From positions 1 to 51,077 of the IMG/VR virus record IMGVR_UViG_3300028666_000043: a stretch of 51,077 bases of DNA. One strand, written 5' to 3'. Source of the DNA: a virus. The notes below the pieces were generated by a model. It did not search any database, was not told the origin of the DNA, and worked only from the letters and a program-made list of their open reading frames with translations. A program made the translations under genes and the position numbers. Within the stretch, counting starts at the first letter, position 1. Every line of letters begins with the position of its first letter. This document shows positions 35,124 through 44,264 of the stretch, piece by piece.

Positions 35124-37187
35124 ATGGCAAATAAACCCTTAACAATATTTCAAAAACTTGGTCGAGTTATCGGCCCAGATTCTGTTAAACAAAAACAAAG
35201 ACAACCACAGCCACAAAGATTCAACATTGGAAACAATGAATTACTTAAAACACCAGATAAAGGTGAATATGAAAGAGCTAAATTACAAGCTCAACAAAAC
35301 AAGTATTTGGGTCAAATGTGGAAAAAGGTTGAAAATGGATTATTCCAACAATCTATTAATTATGAAACAACACGTATTGGTTCATATTCAGATTTTGAAG
35401 CAATGGAATTTTATCCAACAATTGCAGCTGCATTGGATGTAATGATGGAAGAATCAACAACACCTAACGACAAGGGTAGAATTTTAAATGTTTATTCAGA
35501 AAGTAATCGTGTCAAAGGTATACTAGAAGATTTATTTTTTAACAGACTTGACCTACATACATCATTACCTATGTGGACCAGAAATACATGTAAATATGGG
35601 GATAACTTTGTTTACTTAAACATTGATGAAAAACATGGTGTTTTAGGTGGTAAACAAATGCCTAATTATGAAATGGAACGCAGAGAAAGCGGTTTGTTTG
35701 ATATGATTGCTGGAAGAGATACTACTAATCCTCAAGAAAGTACTTCTGATAAAACAAAATTTTATTGGAGAGGACGTGACGTTGAATTTAATTCATGGCA
35801 GATAGCTCACTTCCGTTTATTGGGTGATGATAGACGTTTACCATATGGTACCAGTGTATTGGAAAAGGCTAGAAGAATTTGGAAACAATTAATCTTATCT
35901 GAAGATTCCATGTTGGTTTATCGTGTAACTAGAGCACCAGAAAGACGTGTTTATAAGATTTATGTTGGTAACATTGATGATGCCGATGTAGAAGCATATG
36001 TAAATACGATTGCTGATAGATTCAAACGTATGCCAATTGTTGACTCACAAACTGGTCAAATGGATTTACGTTATAATCAATTATCAAATGATCAAGATTA
36101 TTTCATTCCAGTAAGAACTGAAGATGCACCAAATCCAATTGATACATTACCAGGTGCAACAAACTTGGATCAAATTGCAGATATTGAATACTTGAGAAGC
36201 AATTTATTTACAGCATTGCGTGTACCTAAACCATTCTTGGGTTTTGATGAAACAACTGGTGATGGAAAGAATCTTGCATTACAAGATATTCGTTTCTCCC
36301 GAACAATTAATAGAATACAACAGTCTATGCTTCAAGAATTGAACAAGATTGCTATCATTCACTTATATATCTTAGGGTTTGAAGAAGATTTCGATAACTT
36401 CACTCTTACTCTTAACAACCCATCAACTCAAGCCGAAATGCTTAAGATTGAACACACACAATTGAAGGTTACACTTTATAAAGATGCTGTATCTGATGCT
36501 GGAAATGGTTTTGGTGCTATGTCTATGACACGTGCTAAGAGAGATATTCTTGGAATGTCTGATGATGATATCAAACAAGATTTACTTGAACAAAGAATGG
36601 AAAAAGCAGCAGCTGCTGAATTAATGAATTCTGCAAATGTTATTAAACATACTGGTATGTTTGATATTGTAGATAGAGTTTATGGTGATTACAAACTAGC
36701 ACTTCAAGGTGGTGGTGGAGCTGGTGAAGGTGGAGATGAAGAAGAAAAAGGTGGTGGAGGCGGTGGTGGCCTAGGTGGTTCATTTGGCGGTGGTGGAGCT
36801 GGTGGTGAAGACTTGGATTTTGGAGATGAATCAGAAGCAGCTACTGAAGCTGGTGGTGAAGAAGGGGCTGCAACAGAAGAAGGTGGAGCTGAAGAAACAG
36901 CTGCTGGAACTGAAAGTGCAACTGGTGAAGAAGGTGGAACGGAAAGTGTTGCTGAGACAATCAAGAAAATTGACAAGTTATTGGTGGAAGAAAAAGCTGT
37001 TTTAAGCAAGAAATTAAACGAAAGAAATAAAAAATATACAGGAAGATTTGTTGAACGATTGGTTGAGTCAATTAAGCCAGACCCAAAACAAATCATAGAG
37101 AAGACTAAGATATACGATAAAAATATCAAGATAAACAAGGATATTGATGAGATGATCAATGGAATTGATAAAATGTTGGACGAATAA
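35124..37187 (+). CDS. Portal protein (T4 gp20-like)
   Basis: 687 residues. It forms the dodecameric DNA channel at one head vertex. The N-terminal 500 residues include DVMMEESTTPNDKGRILNVY and WQIAHFRLLGDDRRLPYGTS followed by LEKARRIWKQL, as in gp20-type portals, and it follows terL as in T4. Residues about 530-610 form an unusual Gly- and Glu-rich low-complexity insert (GGGGAGEGGDEEEKGGGG and similar), before a charged helical C terminus. The insert may be a flexible internal extension. Confidence 0.93.
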   Translation: MANKPLTIFQKLGRVIGPDSVKQKQRQPQPQRFNIGNNELLKTPDKGEYERAKLQAQQNKYLGQMWKKVENGLFQQSINYETTRIGSYSDFEAMEFYPTIAAALDVMMEESTTPNDKGRILNVYSESNRVKGILEDLFFNRLDLHTSLPMWTRNTCKYGDNFVYLNIDEKHGVLGGKQMPNYEMERRESGLFDMIAGRDTTNPQESTSDKTKFYWRGRDVEFNSWQIAHFRLLGDDRRLPYGTSVLEKARRIWKQLILSEDSMLVYRVTRAPERRVYKIYVGNIDDADVEAYVNTIADRFKRMPIVDSQTGQMDLRYNQLSNDQDYFIPVRTEDAPNPIDTLPGATNLDQIADIEYLRSNLFTALRVPKPFLGFDETTGDGKNLALQDIRFSRTINRIQQSMLQELNKIAIIHLYILGFEEDFDNFTLTLNNPSTQAEMLKIEHTQLKVTLYKDAVSDAGNGFGAMSMTRAKRDILGMSDDDIKQDLLEQRMEKAAAAELMNSANVIKHTGMFDIVDRVYGDYKLALQGGGGAGEGGDEEEKGGGGGGGLGGSFGGGGAGGEDLDFGDESEAATEAGGEEGAATEEGGAEETAAGTESATGEEGGTESVAETIKKIDKLLVEEKAVLSKKLNERNKKYTGRFVERLVESIKPDPKQIIEKTKIYDKNIKINKDIDEMINGIDKMLDE

Positions 37188-37209
37188 TCGATTTTTACCT
37201 TAAATTGAA

Positions 37210-37217
37210 CTATTTAT
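37210..37217 (+). promoter_or_regulatory. CTATTTAT, weak late-promoter-like motif
   Basis: One mismatch to ATATTTAT, 15 nt before ATG 37233. Confidence 0.35.
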
Positions 37218-37232
37218 TAATTAAAAGAAATC

Positions 37233-38024
37233 ATGTCAGAATTAACACAAAATATGCAGAATTTCGGAAAGATTAAAGACTTGTTCAATTCAATATTAGT
37301 TGAGGGGATGATCACGAAAGATAAAGCCAAAAAACTAGTATTCAAAAATTATGTTGATGCAATAAATGAGAATGGTATTTTAAAAACACAATTCTTGGTT
37401 TATACAAACATAGAAAATAAAATTGAGACTGATGAGTCAAAAGCACTTCTTTTTGTAAAAGAGAATATCAATTTATTTTCAAAGTTCAAGAAAAAAGATA
37501 TCATTGAAGCTAATTTAAAGTTATCAAAATCAATCCTTTTCGATAAAGAAATACAAACTGAAAACGCTGAGCTTTATGAAAATATTTCTAAGCTTATCTT
37601 CACAAGTAAGAATCCAGATACTATTGATGTAATCGTGGATGCTACGAGCAATGTGGTTAAACACATTCTTAACAACAAACCAAAAGAAATTAATGAACGT
37701 ATTGATTTACCTAATAGTATGATAAGTACCATGATGGTTGATAAATACAATGAAAAATATTCAAGTTTAGATGAATCAGAAAAACAAGTTTTAAAGGTTT
37801 TAATTGATTCTAATGATGAGCAGAAGAAAAGTGTTTATTCTAGTACACTTAGAGAATGTATTGATTTGATTAATGAAAAACTTACTACTAGCGATTTAGA
37901 AGCTAAAGACAAATTATTAAGAGTGAAGGATAAATTGTTGAATGATAAACAAGATATCAATGAAGACTTCATAAAGAATATTTCTAAACTGGTTGAATTG
38001 AGGGGTAGTTTGAAAAATAATTAA
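37233..38024 (+). CDS. Putative prohead-associated helical protein (263 aa)
   Basis: Almost wholly helical and charged. The N terminus holds FGKIKDLFNSILVEGMITKD with an LVE site. It lies between portal and prohead protease, where T4 has the small core proteins gp67 and gp68. By position it may be a prohead core component. No sequence similarity to those is evident by eye. Confidence 0.8.
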   Translation: MSELTQNMQNFGKIKDLFNSILVEGMITKDKAKKLVFKNYVDAINENGILKTQFLVYTNIENKIETDESKALLFVKENINLFSKFKKKDIIEANLKLSKSILFDKEIQTENAELYENISKLIFTSKNPDTIDVIVDATSNVVKHILNNKPKEINERIDLPNSMISTMMVDKYNEKYSSLDESEKQVLKVLIDSNDEQKKSVYSSTLRECIDLINEKLTTSDLEAKDKLLRVKDKLLNDKQDINEDFIKNISKLVELRGSLKNN

Positions 38025-38042
38025 TCCAAAATTAAAAATGTT

Positions 38043-38270
38043 ATGGAAAAGGTTAGTGAAAATATTTTAAAGTTAAGAGAATTAACTGAAAAAATAAGTA
38101 AAACAGATCGAGAAGATGAGTATAAGATTCTTGTCAAAAAATTAAAACAAATCGTTGATGATGGAAAGAGCCAGATACATGAATCTACTTCATCACAATC
38201 AAAGATAAATTGTTACGAAAAAATGTGTTCAATGATAACATCAATGTTAAGTACCGTAAAAATTAAATAG
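38043..38270 (+). CDS. Small helical protein (75 aa)
   Basis: Charged helix (ENILKLRELTEKISKTDRED) and a Ser-rich linker, then CYEKMCSMITSMLS. It lies 18 nt after gene 37233 and 2 nt before gene 38273. A prohead core role is possible from position alone. Confidence 0.75.
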   Translation: MEKVSENILKLRELTEKISKTDREDEYKILVKKLKQIVDDGKSQIHESTSSQSKINCYEKMCSMITSMLSTVKIK

Positions 38271-38272
38271 TT

Positions 38273-38611
38273 ATGTCAGATGAAAAAGATAGCTGGGGAG
38301 ATTACAGCAAGCTTGTTCTAAAAGAATTAGAACGTCTTAATGAAAGTCATGAAAAAATGAGGGGTGATATGGATACTAAATTCACTGAACTTAATCAAAA
38401 ACTAAGTGAAGTTAAGAATATTGAACCTAAGCTTACCACTCAAGGAAATTGGATGGATAAGGTTAATGATGTTTGGTCACCTACTCAAATGAAAGAGGCT
38501 AAGGATGAGATATATAAACAAAAAACTCGTTGGGCTGCTGCCATAGCAATCATCACATTTGTACAAGTAGCAATTGGAATTGCTATAGCTGTGTGGGGTA
38601 AGGTAAGATAG
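38273..38611 (+). CDS. Coiled-coil membrane protein (112 aa)
   Basis: Residues 10-50 form a heptad coiled coil (LVLKELERLNESHEKMRGDM), then a linker with WSPTQMKEAKDEIY. Residues about 87-108 are one transmembrane segment (WAAAIAIITFVQVAIGIAIA). The soluble N terminus with C-terminal anchor would suit a lysis or membrane-bound assembly factor. I cannot decide between these. It is in the head gene group. Confidence 0.8.
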   Translation: MSDEKDSWGDYSKLVLKELERLNESHEKMRGDMDTKFTELNQKLSEVKNIEPKLTTQGNWMDKVNDVWSPTQMKEAKDEIYKQKTRWAAAIAIITFVQVAIGIAIAVWGKVR

Positions 38612-38614
38612 GGC

Positions 38615-38643
38615 TTGACACATTGAATTATTTTCACTATACT
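38615..38643 (+). promoter_or_regulatory. Sigma70-consensus-like sequence
   Basis: TTGACA (38615-38620), 17-nt spacer, TATACT (38638-38643). It fits the proteobacterial consensus, which is not the pattern used elsewhere here. It stands 21 nt before ATG 38665. It could be chance in AT-rich DNA. Confidence 0.3.
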
Positions 38644-38664
38644 TGTGTATAAATACCAGGTATT

Positions 38665-39108
38665 ATGAAGACAGGAAAAGAATTAAAAATCAGCAACTTT
38701 AAGAATTATAATATAGTTTTTGGAAGTGTCAATAACAAGCACCCAAAAGCTGTTTATATTAATATTTCAGCTTGGGCTGAACCCAATGATGAGAATGAAA
38801 TAAATTATACTAGAGTTATTAGAGATATAAATAAAAAAACCAAACAGGTATTATTTAATATCTTTGATGGGAATTTTCAAAGTGAGTTTTTAAAGGATAG
38901 AACAATCGTTGATCTTGATATACGAGAATCTGGTATACGATATGGAAAACGTAGCTTTATGAATTGTGAAATGACTTTATTTTTAAACACAGAAATACCA
39001 GTTAATTCAGAATTGATGAAGGATATGTTAGATGACATTGTTAAGTCAGTCATTTCACTGGTATTTGAGGATAATCGATCATTCAAATTCTATAAGAAAA
39101 AGAAATAA
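38665..39108 (+). CDS. Hypothetical protein (147 aa)
   Basis: Alternating strands (YNIVFGSVNNKHPKAVYINI, VDLDIRESGIRYGKRSFMNC) with a helical C terminus (ELMKDMLDDIVKSVISLVFE). A compact alpha/beta or beta-sandwich protein. Last gene before a terminator. Family not recognised. Located in the head module, so a virion or assembly role is likely. Confidence 0.8.
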   Translation: MKTGKELKISNFKNYNIVFGSVNNKHPKAVYINISAWAEPNDENEINYTRVIRDINKKTKQVLFNIFDGNFQSEFLKDRTIVDLDIRESGIRYGKRSFMNCEMTLFLNTEIPVNSELMKDMLDDIVKSVISLVFEDNRSFKFYKKKK

Positions 39109-39120
39109 ATCAATTAATTA

Positions 39121-39150
39121 AAGCCCTATTCATATGAATGGGGCTTTTTT
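39121..39150 (+). terminator. Intrinsic terminator
   Basis: AAGCCC (39121-39126) pairs with GGGCTT (39141-39146). The inner loop ATTCATATGAAT is itself palindromic. T4 follows. Confidence 0.88.
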
Positions 39151-39161
39151 ATTTATCTGGT

Positions 39162-39169
39162 ATATTTAT
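39162..39169 (+). promoter_or_regulatory. ATATTTAT motif, proposed late promoter
   Basis: The motif lies 19 nt before ATG 39189 and directly after a terminator. Confidence 0.55.
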
Positions 39170-39188
39170 ATCTATAAGCTAACAAATT

Positions 39189-39911
39189 ATGGATATCAAT
39201 TACGAAAAGATAAAAACGTTAAAACGTGGTGAAGTTGGATTTGGTTATCTAATTGAACATGATGCTGGTTATATCAGCCCTGATGAACCAAGAAATCAAG
39301 TTTTTATCAATGAGTTAAAGAAATTAGAAACTGGGAAACTGGTAATAGTTGAACCACTTGTTGTTTATGTAATTCTACAAAAATATGGAATCTTAAATCG
39401 TAACGGAAGAGTTTATCCAGAAGCCATTTTAAAAAGACAAAACGAACTCTATCAAAGAGTAATTAGAGAAAGAGGTGCAGTTGGAGAATTGGATCACCCA
39501 GAATCATCAATCATTTCTGGTGATAGAATATCACACAATATTATTGAAACATGGTGGGAAGGTCATACTCTTATGGGTAAGATGGAAATCCTTATGAGTC
39601 CTGGTTACATTAACCTTGGAATCATATCTTGTAAGGGTGATGCTGTTGCCGATCTATTAAGACATCGAATTAAAATTGGTGTTTCTTCTAGAGGTGTTGG
39701 AAGCTTAGTTGAAGGTAAGAATGGTGAACAAATTGTACAAGATGACTTTGAAATCATTTGTTGGGATGTTGTAACTGCTCCATCAACACCAGATGCTTGG
39801 ATATTCAAGAACATTGAGGATGCTAAACCATACGTTGAAGGCTTTGAGTCTAAGAAGTTGATGGTTAAGGAGAACTTAAAAGATAATTTAGATAAATTTT
39901 TACTTGATTAA
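39189..39911 (+). CDS. Prohead protease (T4 gp21-like, family S77)
   Basis: 240 residues. This maturation protease cleaves scaffold and head proteins inside the prohead, in T4 after (L/I)xE. Visible motifs: NGRVYP (72-77), GELDHP (99-104) with catalytic His103, SSRGVG (166-171) with catalytic Ser, and DVVTAPSTPDAWIF with the region of the third residue. The position directly before scaffold and capsid genes matches T4. This defines possible cleavage sites in the LxE-type N termini found in the window. Confidence 0.93.
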   Translation: MDINYEKIKTLKRGEVGFGYLIEHDAGYISPDEPRNQVFINELKKLETGKLVIVEPLVVYVILQKYGILNRNGRVYPEAILKRQNELYQRVIRERGAVGELDHPESSIISGDRISHNIIETWWEGHTLMGKMEILMSPGYINLGIISCKGDAVADLLRHRIKIGVSSRGVGSLVEGKNGEQIVQDDFEIICWDVVTAPSTPDAWIFKNIEDAKPYVEGFESKKLMVKENLKDNLDKFLLD

Positions 39912-39964
39912 TTAAGAAATTTTGAAAAAAAATACTGGAATTATGGTTTTTCGTAAAATAACAC

Positions 39965-39972
39965 ATATTTAT
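39965..39972 (+). promoter_or_regulatory. ATATTTAT motif, proposed late promoter
   Basis: The motif lies 60 nt before the scaffold ATG (40033), a longer leader than usual. Confidence 0.45.
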
Positions 39973-40032
39973 TATCAAATGAGGTAAATATCTCATTCAA
40001 TTATTTATCTAATAAATAAAATAAAAGAAAAA

Positions 40033-41295
40033 ATGGCAGAAAAAAAATCAATACTTGAAGAAGCGTTACTTGATATCAAAAATATCAACAATGCTTTAAA
40101 TGCCAACACAAAAGAAATACTTCGTAGCGTTGCTAGAGAAGAAATTGATAGTGTGGTGAAAGAATCTCTTGTTAAAGAGATTTATGAAGAAGAAGATTTA
40201 GATCAACCAGAAACAGACAATTTAGGAATGGATGCTGATGCAGCTACATCTGACGTTGCTGCTACAGGTGGAGAAGAATCTCAAGAAGGTGGCTTAGATG
40301 ACATCCAAGGCTCTGAAGAAGTGGCTCCAACAATGGAACCAGAAACTGGAATGAACGCTGATGCGTTAGGTGGATCAGAAATGGATATGACTACAGCATC
40401 TGATGATGACGTTATCGCAATCTACAAGAAATTGAGTGGCGAAGATGAAATCGAAATCGTTGGTGACGAAATTCACCTAAACATCTCTGAACCAGGAGAA
40501 TACGTTGTTAAAGCTGCTGATGCTGAATCGGCTGTTGGAGCAGAACCAGAAATGGGAATGGACCCAACTAGCGATGTAGACTACGAAATCGAAATGGGTG
40601 ATGAAGAAGGTGGTGCTGAACAAGCTCCAGCTGATTTAGTATCTGTTGATGATGAAGAAGGTGCAGGGGAAGAAGAAACTGGAGTAGATGCTGGTCAAGA
40701 ACCAGAAAATGCTTCAGGAGATGAAGAAGAAAAAGGAGAAGAATTAACAGAAGCAATTCCAGTTGGTTCAGGTCAAGCTCACAGAATGCCTTACAAAGCC
40801 AAAATTGGTCAACCAAAGGGTGCTGGTGCTGATAATCTTAAAGAATCAAAATCTTCAAATTTAGTTTTAGAAACTACAAAAAAATATAATGCTTTATTAA
40901 CTGAGTCTAAAAAAATGAAAGCTGAAAATGAACAATTCAGAGCAGCTTTAAAACAATTTAGAAACAAGTTGGTAGAAACAGTGGTGTTCAATTCAAATCT
41001 TACTTATGTAACGAAATTGTTTATGGAACATTCAACCACTAAAGGTGAAAAACAAAACATCATCAAGAGATTTGACGATGAAGTAAGCAGCCTTAAAGAA
41101 TCACAAAAGCTTTACAAAACTATTGTTAATGAATTGGGAAATAGAAAACCAATTAATGAATCAGTAGAAAACAAAATAATCAAAGAGGTTACAACTGGTG
41201 CTTCAAAACAATTAACTGAACACACTGCGTATGTTGACCCATCAACTAAAAGAATCATGGATTTGATTAATAGAGTTGAAAAAAGACAACAATAA
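40033..41295 (+). CDS. Prohead core scaffold protein (T4 gp22-like)
   Basis: 420 residues. N-terminal helix MAEKKSILEEALLDIKNINN, then about 200 very acidic, low-complexity residues (Glu, Asp, Gly, Ala), then a long coiled-coil domain (MKAENEQFRAALKQFRNKLV and onward). Acidic coiled-coil composition and location between protease and capsid gene are as in T4 gp22, which forms the core and is degraded by the protease. Several LxE and IxE sites are present. Similarity is by design and position. Confidence 0.85.
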   Translation: MAEKKSILEEALLDIKNINNALNANTKEILRSVAREEIDSVVKESLVKEIYEEEDLDQPETDNLGMDADAATSDVAATGGEESQEGGLDDIQGSEEVAPTMEPETGMNADALGGSEMDMTTASDDDVIAIYKKLSGEDEIEIVGDEIHLNISEPGEYVVKAADAESAVGAEPEMGMDPTSDVDYEIEMGDEEGGAEQAPADLVSVDDEEGAGEEETGVDAGQEPENASGDEEEKGEELTEAIPVGSGQAHRMPYKAKIGQPKGAGADNLKESKSSNLVLETTKKYNALLTESKKMKAENEQFRAALKQFRNKLVETVVFNSNLTYVTKLFMEHSTTKGEKQNIIKRFDDEVSSLKESQKLYKTIVNELGNRKPINESVENKIIKEVTTGASKQLTEHTAYVDPSTKRIMDLINRVEKRQQ

Positions 41296-41325
41296 GAATA
41301 ATAAAAATTAAAAACAAATAAAACT

Positions 41326-43206
41326 ATGTCACATTTATTAACATCTGGACAAGTGGGTAACATCGGATTGAACCACATGAAAGCTATCCGTAAAGAAACC
41401 CAAGCAAAATGGGATTCATTAGGATTCCTTGATGGTCTTAAAGGCCACGTAAAAGAAAACATCGCTCAATTATATGAAAACCAAGCGTCTACATTATTAA
41501 CTGAGTCTACAACAGCAACATCTTCTGGTTCTTTCGAAACAGTTGTGTTCCCAATTGTACGTAGAGTTTTCTCTAAATTATTAGCTAACGATATCGTATC
41601 TGTACAAGCTATGAACATGCCAATTGGTAAATTGTTCTACTTCGTTCCACAAACATCTAGCCGTGTTGACGCTGCTGGTGTTGCTGGTAGCGATTACTCT
41701 CCAGCTGCATCTACAGATGTATATGGCACAACATATTCAGCTCACACTGGATTGAATGGTGAACATAATGGAGTTGCTACTGCTGCTGCGTTGCCAGTTG
41801 CTGTAACAAAAGCTAGTACACCACTTACACAAATGCAAGCTAAAAACTTGTACGATGCATTCTACAATGATGGATTGTTCGACAATTCTAAAGGTACAAT
41901 GACAATCGTTGCTATCCACTCATCTTCACTTAATGCTTACACATTAGGAAACGATGGTTCATATTCAGCAGCTGCTGGCTCTTCAACATTGCCAACTTCA
42001 ACTGATGGATCAGTAAGAGAAATCATCATCGGTCTTTCTGGTTTTTCTGGCGGTGCTGGATCAAACGGAAGAGAAGTATTAACTGGTCCAGACGGTAACA
42101 ACATGGATACAGAATCATTCTTAGCTTCATTGCACGTTACAACAACAAATGCAATTAAAGATCAAGATAACAACGTTATCATCGCTGCTAACAGAGAAGT
42201 TCCATTCAGATTGGTAACTCAACAATACGGTAAAGGTATCGTAACAGGTTCTGGTGCTTTAACAGACGGAACAGGTGTTTGCTACCTTGCATTAGACTTG
42301 AGACACCCAGTTGGAACAACTGCAAGTGGAACAGTTAACGCTGGAACTGCTACATATGACGGATATGTTGGTGCATCTGCAACTACAGTATCTGCTTTCA
42401 CAACCACAGCTGACTTAGTGTTCGCTTGGGCTGAATACAAATCATTAGAACTTGAAACTGAATTGGGTGAAGTATCATTCAAATTGGATGAAGTTGTTGT
42501 AGCTGTAGAAGAAAGAAAATTACGTGCTACATGGTCACCAGAATTAGCGCAAGACGTTAGTGCATTCCACAACATCGATGCTGAAGCTGAATTAACAGCA
42601 ATGTTATCAGAACAAGTAGCTGCCGAAATTGACCGTGAAATCCTTAGAGATTTACGTAAAGCTGCTGCATGGCAATTACGTTGGGATTACAATGGATGGA
42701 GAAGAGCTGCTACATCTGCAAACCCATACACACAAAAAGATTGGAATCAAACACTTATCACAAGAGTTAACCAAACTTCTGCTCAAATCCACAAATCAAC
42801 CTTAAGAGGTGGTGCTAACTTCATCGTTGTATCTTCTGAAATCTCAGCTATCTTTGATGATTTAGAATACTTCCACGTAAGTGATGCTAACCCAGAACAA
42901 GACCAATATAACATGGGTATCGAAAGAATTGGTACATTAAGTGGACGTTACCAAGTGTACCGTGATCCTTATGCTCCAGCATACTCTGTAATCATCGGTC
43001 ACAAAGGTAAATCATTATTGGATACAGGTTACATTTACGCACCATACGTGCCATTGCAACTTACACCAACAATGTATAACCCTTTCAACTTTGCTCCAGT
43101 TAAAGGTATCATGACACGTTACGCTAAGAAAGTTGTAAACAACAGATTCTACGGTCACGTAAGAGTTGACGGTGTACCAACATTCAACGTAAACGAATTA
43201 AGATAA
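41326..43206 (+). CDS. Major capsid protein (T4 gp23-like)
   Basis: 626 residues. The N terminus (GLKGHVKENIAQLYENQAST, TVVFPIVRRVFSKLLANDIV) and SVQAMNMPIGKLFYF match T4-type capsid proteins with the HK97 fold. The C-terminal part (DPYAPAYSVIIGHKGKSLLD, GYIYAPYVPLQLTPTMYNP) is equally typical. An extra Ser/Gly/Thr-rich region (about 120-340) looks like an inserted surface domain. C-ending codons are more frequent than in the neighbours, consistent with very high expression. Ends before a 12-bp terminator. Confidence 0.96.
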   Translation: MSHLLTSGQVGNIGLNHMKAIRKETQAKWDSLGFLDGLKGHVKENIAQLYENQASTLLTESTTATSSGSFETVVFPIVRRVFSKLLANDIVSVQAMNMPIGKLFYFVPQTSSRVDAAGVAGSDYSPAASTDVYGTTYSAHTGLNGEHNGVATAAALPVAVTKASTPLTQMQAKNLYDAFYNDGLFDNSKGTMTIVAIHSSSLNAYTLGNDGSYSAAAGSSTLPTSTDGSVREIIIGLSGFSGGAGSNGREVLTGPDGNNMDTESFLASLHVTTTNAIKDQDNNVIIAANREVPFRLVTQQYGKGIVTGSGALTDGTGVCYLALDLRHPVGTTASGTVNAGTATYDGYVGASATTVSAFTTTADLVFAWAEYKSLELETELGEVSFKLDEVVVAVEERKLRATWSPELAQDVSAFHNIDAEAELTAMLSEQVAAEIDREILRDLRKAAAWQLRWDYNGWRRAATSANPYTQKDWNQTLITRVNQTSAQIHKSTLRGGANFIVVSSEISAIFDDLEYFHVSDANPEQDQYNMGIERIGTLSGRYQVYRDPYAPAYSVIIGHKGKSLLDTGYIYAPYVPLQLTPTMYNPFNFAPVKGIMTRYAKKVVNNRFYGHVRVDGVPTFNVNELR

Positions 43207-43227
43207 TCAATAATCTTATATAAACTC

Positions 43228-43257
43228 AAAAGCCTAGTCGAAAGATTAGGCTTTTTT
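43228..43257 (+). terminator. Strong intrinsic terminator after capsid gene
   Basis: AAAAGCCTAGTC (43228-43239) pairs with GATTAGGCTTTT (43244-43255), GAAA loop, then TT. Confidence 0.93.
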
Positions 43258-43268
43258 GTTTTATTAAA

Positions 43269-43276
43269 ATATTTAT
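43269..43276 (+). promoter_or_regulatory. ATATTTAT motif, proposed late promoter
   Basis: The motif lies 4 nt before ATG 43281 and 12 nt after the capsid terminator. Confidence 0.5.
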
Positions 43277-43280
43277 TAAT

Positions 43281-43745
43281 ATGAGTACCATAAAATTTTT
43301 ACTTAGAGAAGCTTTAAATAATTTAGAACAAAATAAAGATATTTCTATCGCAAATAATATTGCTGATAGTATTATTAGTAATCTCTCTTCTCAACAGTTA
43401 TCAATGTTATCCAATGAATTAAATAAAATTAAAAATATTTCTATTGATGAGAATATTTTTGAGGAAGGAAAAATAGATGCTGACACTAAATTCAAAAATG
43501 TTTTAAAAGGTATTGGTATTGATCTTGGTGTTTCTGCTATAATTATTGGAGCTATTACAGCATTTATTGAATCAAAATATGGTCAACAAGCTCATGTTAC
43601 ATTTAATGATATGTTAAAAATTCTACCTTTTATAAGTGGTATTTTAGTGAAAAGAGTTTATTCAAAAGTTGATAAGGAATATGGGAAATCAAAAAACGAA
43701 AAAGAATTTGATTTAGGGTCAAAAGTAAATACAGTTAATAAATGA
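43281..43745 (+). CDS. Membrane-associated protein with LRE-type N terminus (154 aa)
   Basis: MSTIKFLLREALNNLEQNKD opens with the basic-hydrophobic LxE signature. A helical domain follows, then one or two hydrophobic segments (IGIDLGVSAIIIGAITAFIE, MLKILPFISGILV) and a charged tail. It may be a head-packaged protein that reaches the host membrane after injection. It overlaps the next gene by ATGA (43742-43745). No family recognised. Confidence 0.78.
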   Translation: MSTIKFLLREALNNLEQNKDISIANNIADSIISNLSSQQLSMLSNELNKIKNISIDENIFEEGKIDADTKFKNVLKGIGIDLGVSAIIIGAITAFIESKYGQQAHVTFNDMLKILPFISGILVKRVYSKVDKEYGKSKNEKEFDLGSKVNTVNK

Positions 43746-44059
43746 TTAAAGTAATTCTATTCCTAAGTTGTATACTTGCTGTTATTGCTGACATGATGCT
43801 TGTATGGTATGCAAAGCATGCACACTCATCAATATGGTTTTTTATCATTGCATTCTTAATCAATGCACTTGGTATCTATATTTGGCAATATAGCATGAAG
43901 GTAGGAATTGAATCATCAATGGCCATAACAACATATTGTTTACTGACAACACTTGGATGTACAGTACTGGGATACTTTATATTCGGAGAGGTCCTATCAC
44001 TGGTTAATTGGATAGGTATCTTCTTATCAATAATAGCACTGATCCTGATTACAATTTAA
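43742..44059 (+). CDS. SMR/EamA-like four-helix membrane protein
   Basis: 105 residues with four hydrophobic segments (about 3-20, 32-48, 58-78 and 86-104), the size and topology of small multidrug resistance or half-EamA transporters. The ending GYFIFGEVLSLVNWIGIFLS resembles the last two helices of SMR proteins. The essential membrane-embedded Glu of SMR pumps is not evident in helix 1 (LSCILAVIADMMLVWY has Asp instead). A metabolic transporter or a membrane modifier are both possible. Confidence 0.75.
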   Translation: MIKVILFLSCILAVIADMMLVWYAKHAHSSIWFFIIAFLINALGIYIWQYSMKVGIESSMAITTYCLLTTLGCTVLGYFIFGEVLSLVNWIGIFLSIIALILITI

Positions 44060-44263
44060 TTACTCTTCATCTTCTAGATAAGAATATCTGATTCGTAAAT
44101 CATCAATATCCATATCTGAAACATATTCATGAACAACTAACCATCCACCTTCATCTAATTCATGCGCCTCTTCTTCATCACCATCGCAAATTTCTTCAAA
44201 CCCACACCAACCCAATTGAATAATATGCTTAGTTACTTCATTAATGAAATCTTCATCATTCAT
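44060..44263 (-). CDS. Small acidic protein (67 aa)
   Basis: ATG 44263 lies 1 nt after the stop of the upstream ORF (44265-44438), so it is preferred over a longer in-frame start that overlaps that gene. The product is very acidic (ICDGDEEEAHELDEGGWLVV), with a C-terminal YLEDEE. The stop abuts the convergent membrane protein gene. No family recognised. Confidence 0.75.
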   Translation of the reverse strand: MNDEDFINEVTKHIIQLGWCGFEEICDGDEEEAHELDEGGWLVVHEYVSDMDIDDLRIRYSYLEDEE

Positions 44264-44264
44264 A

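Noticed and set aside
36704-37159. Proline-rich 151-codon antisense frame
   Set aside because: It is the complement of the Gly/Glu-rich portal insert and has no start signals.
40568-40816. Leucine-rich antisense frame in the scaffold gene
   Set aside because: It is the mirror of the acidic low-complexity coding region and has no independent support.
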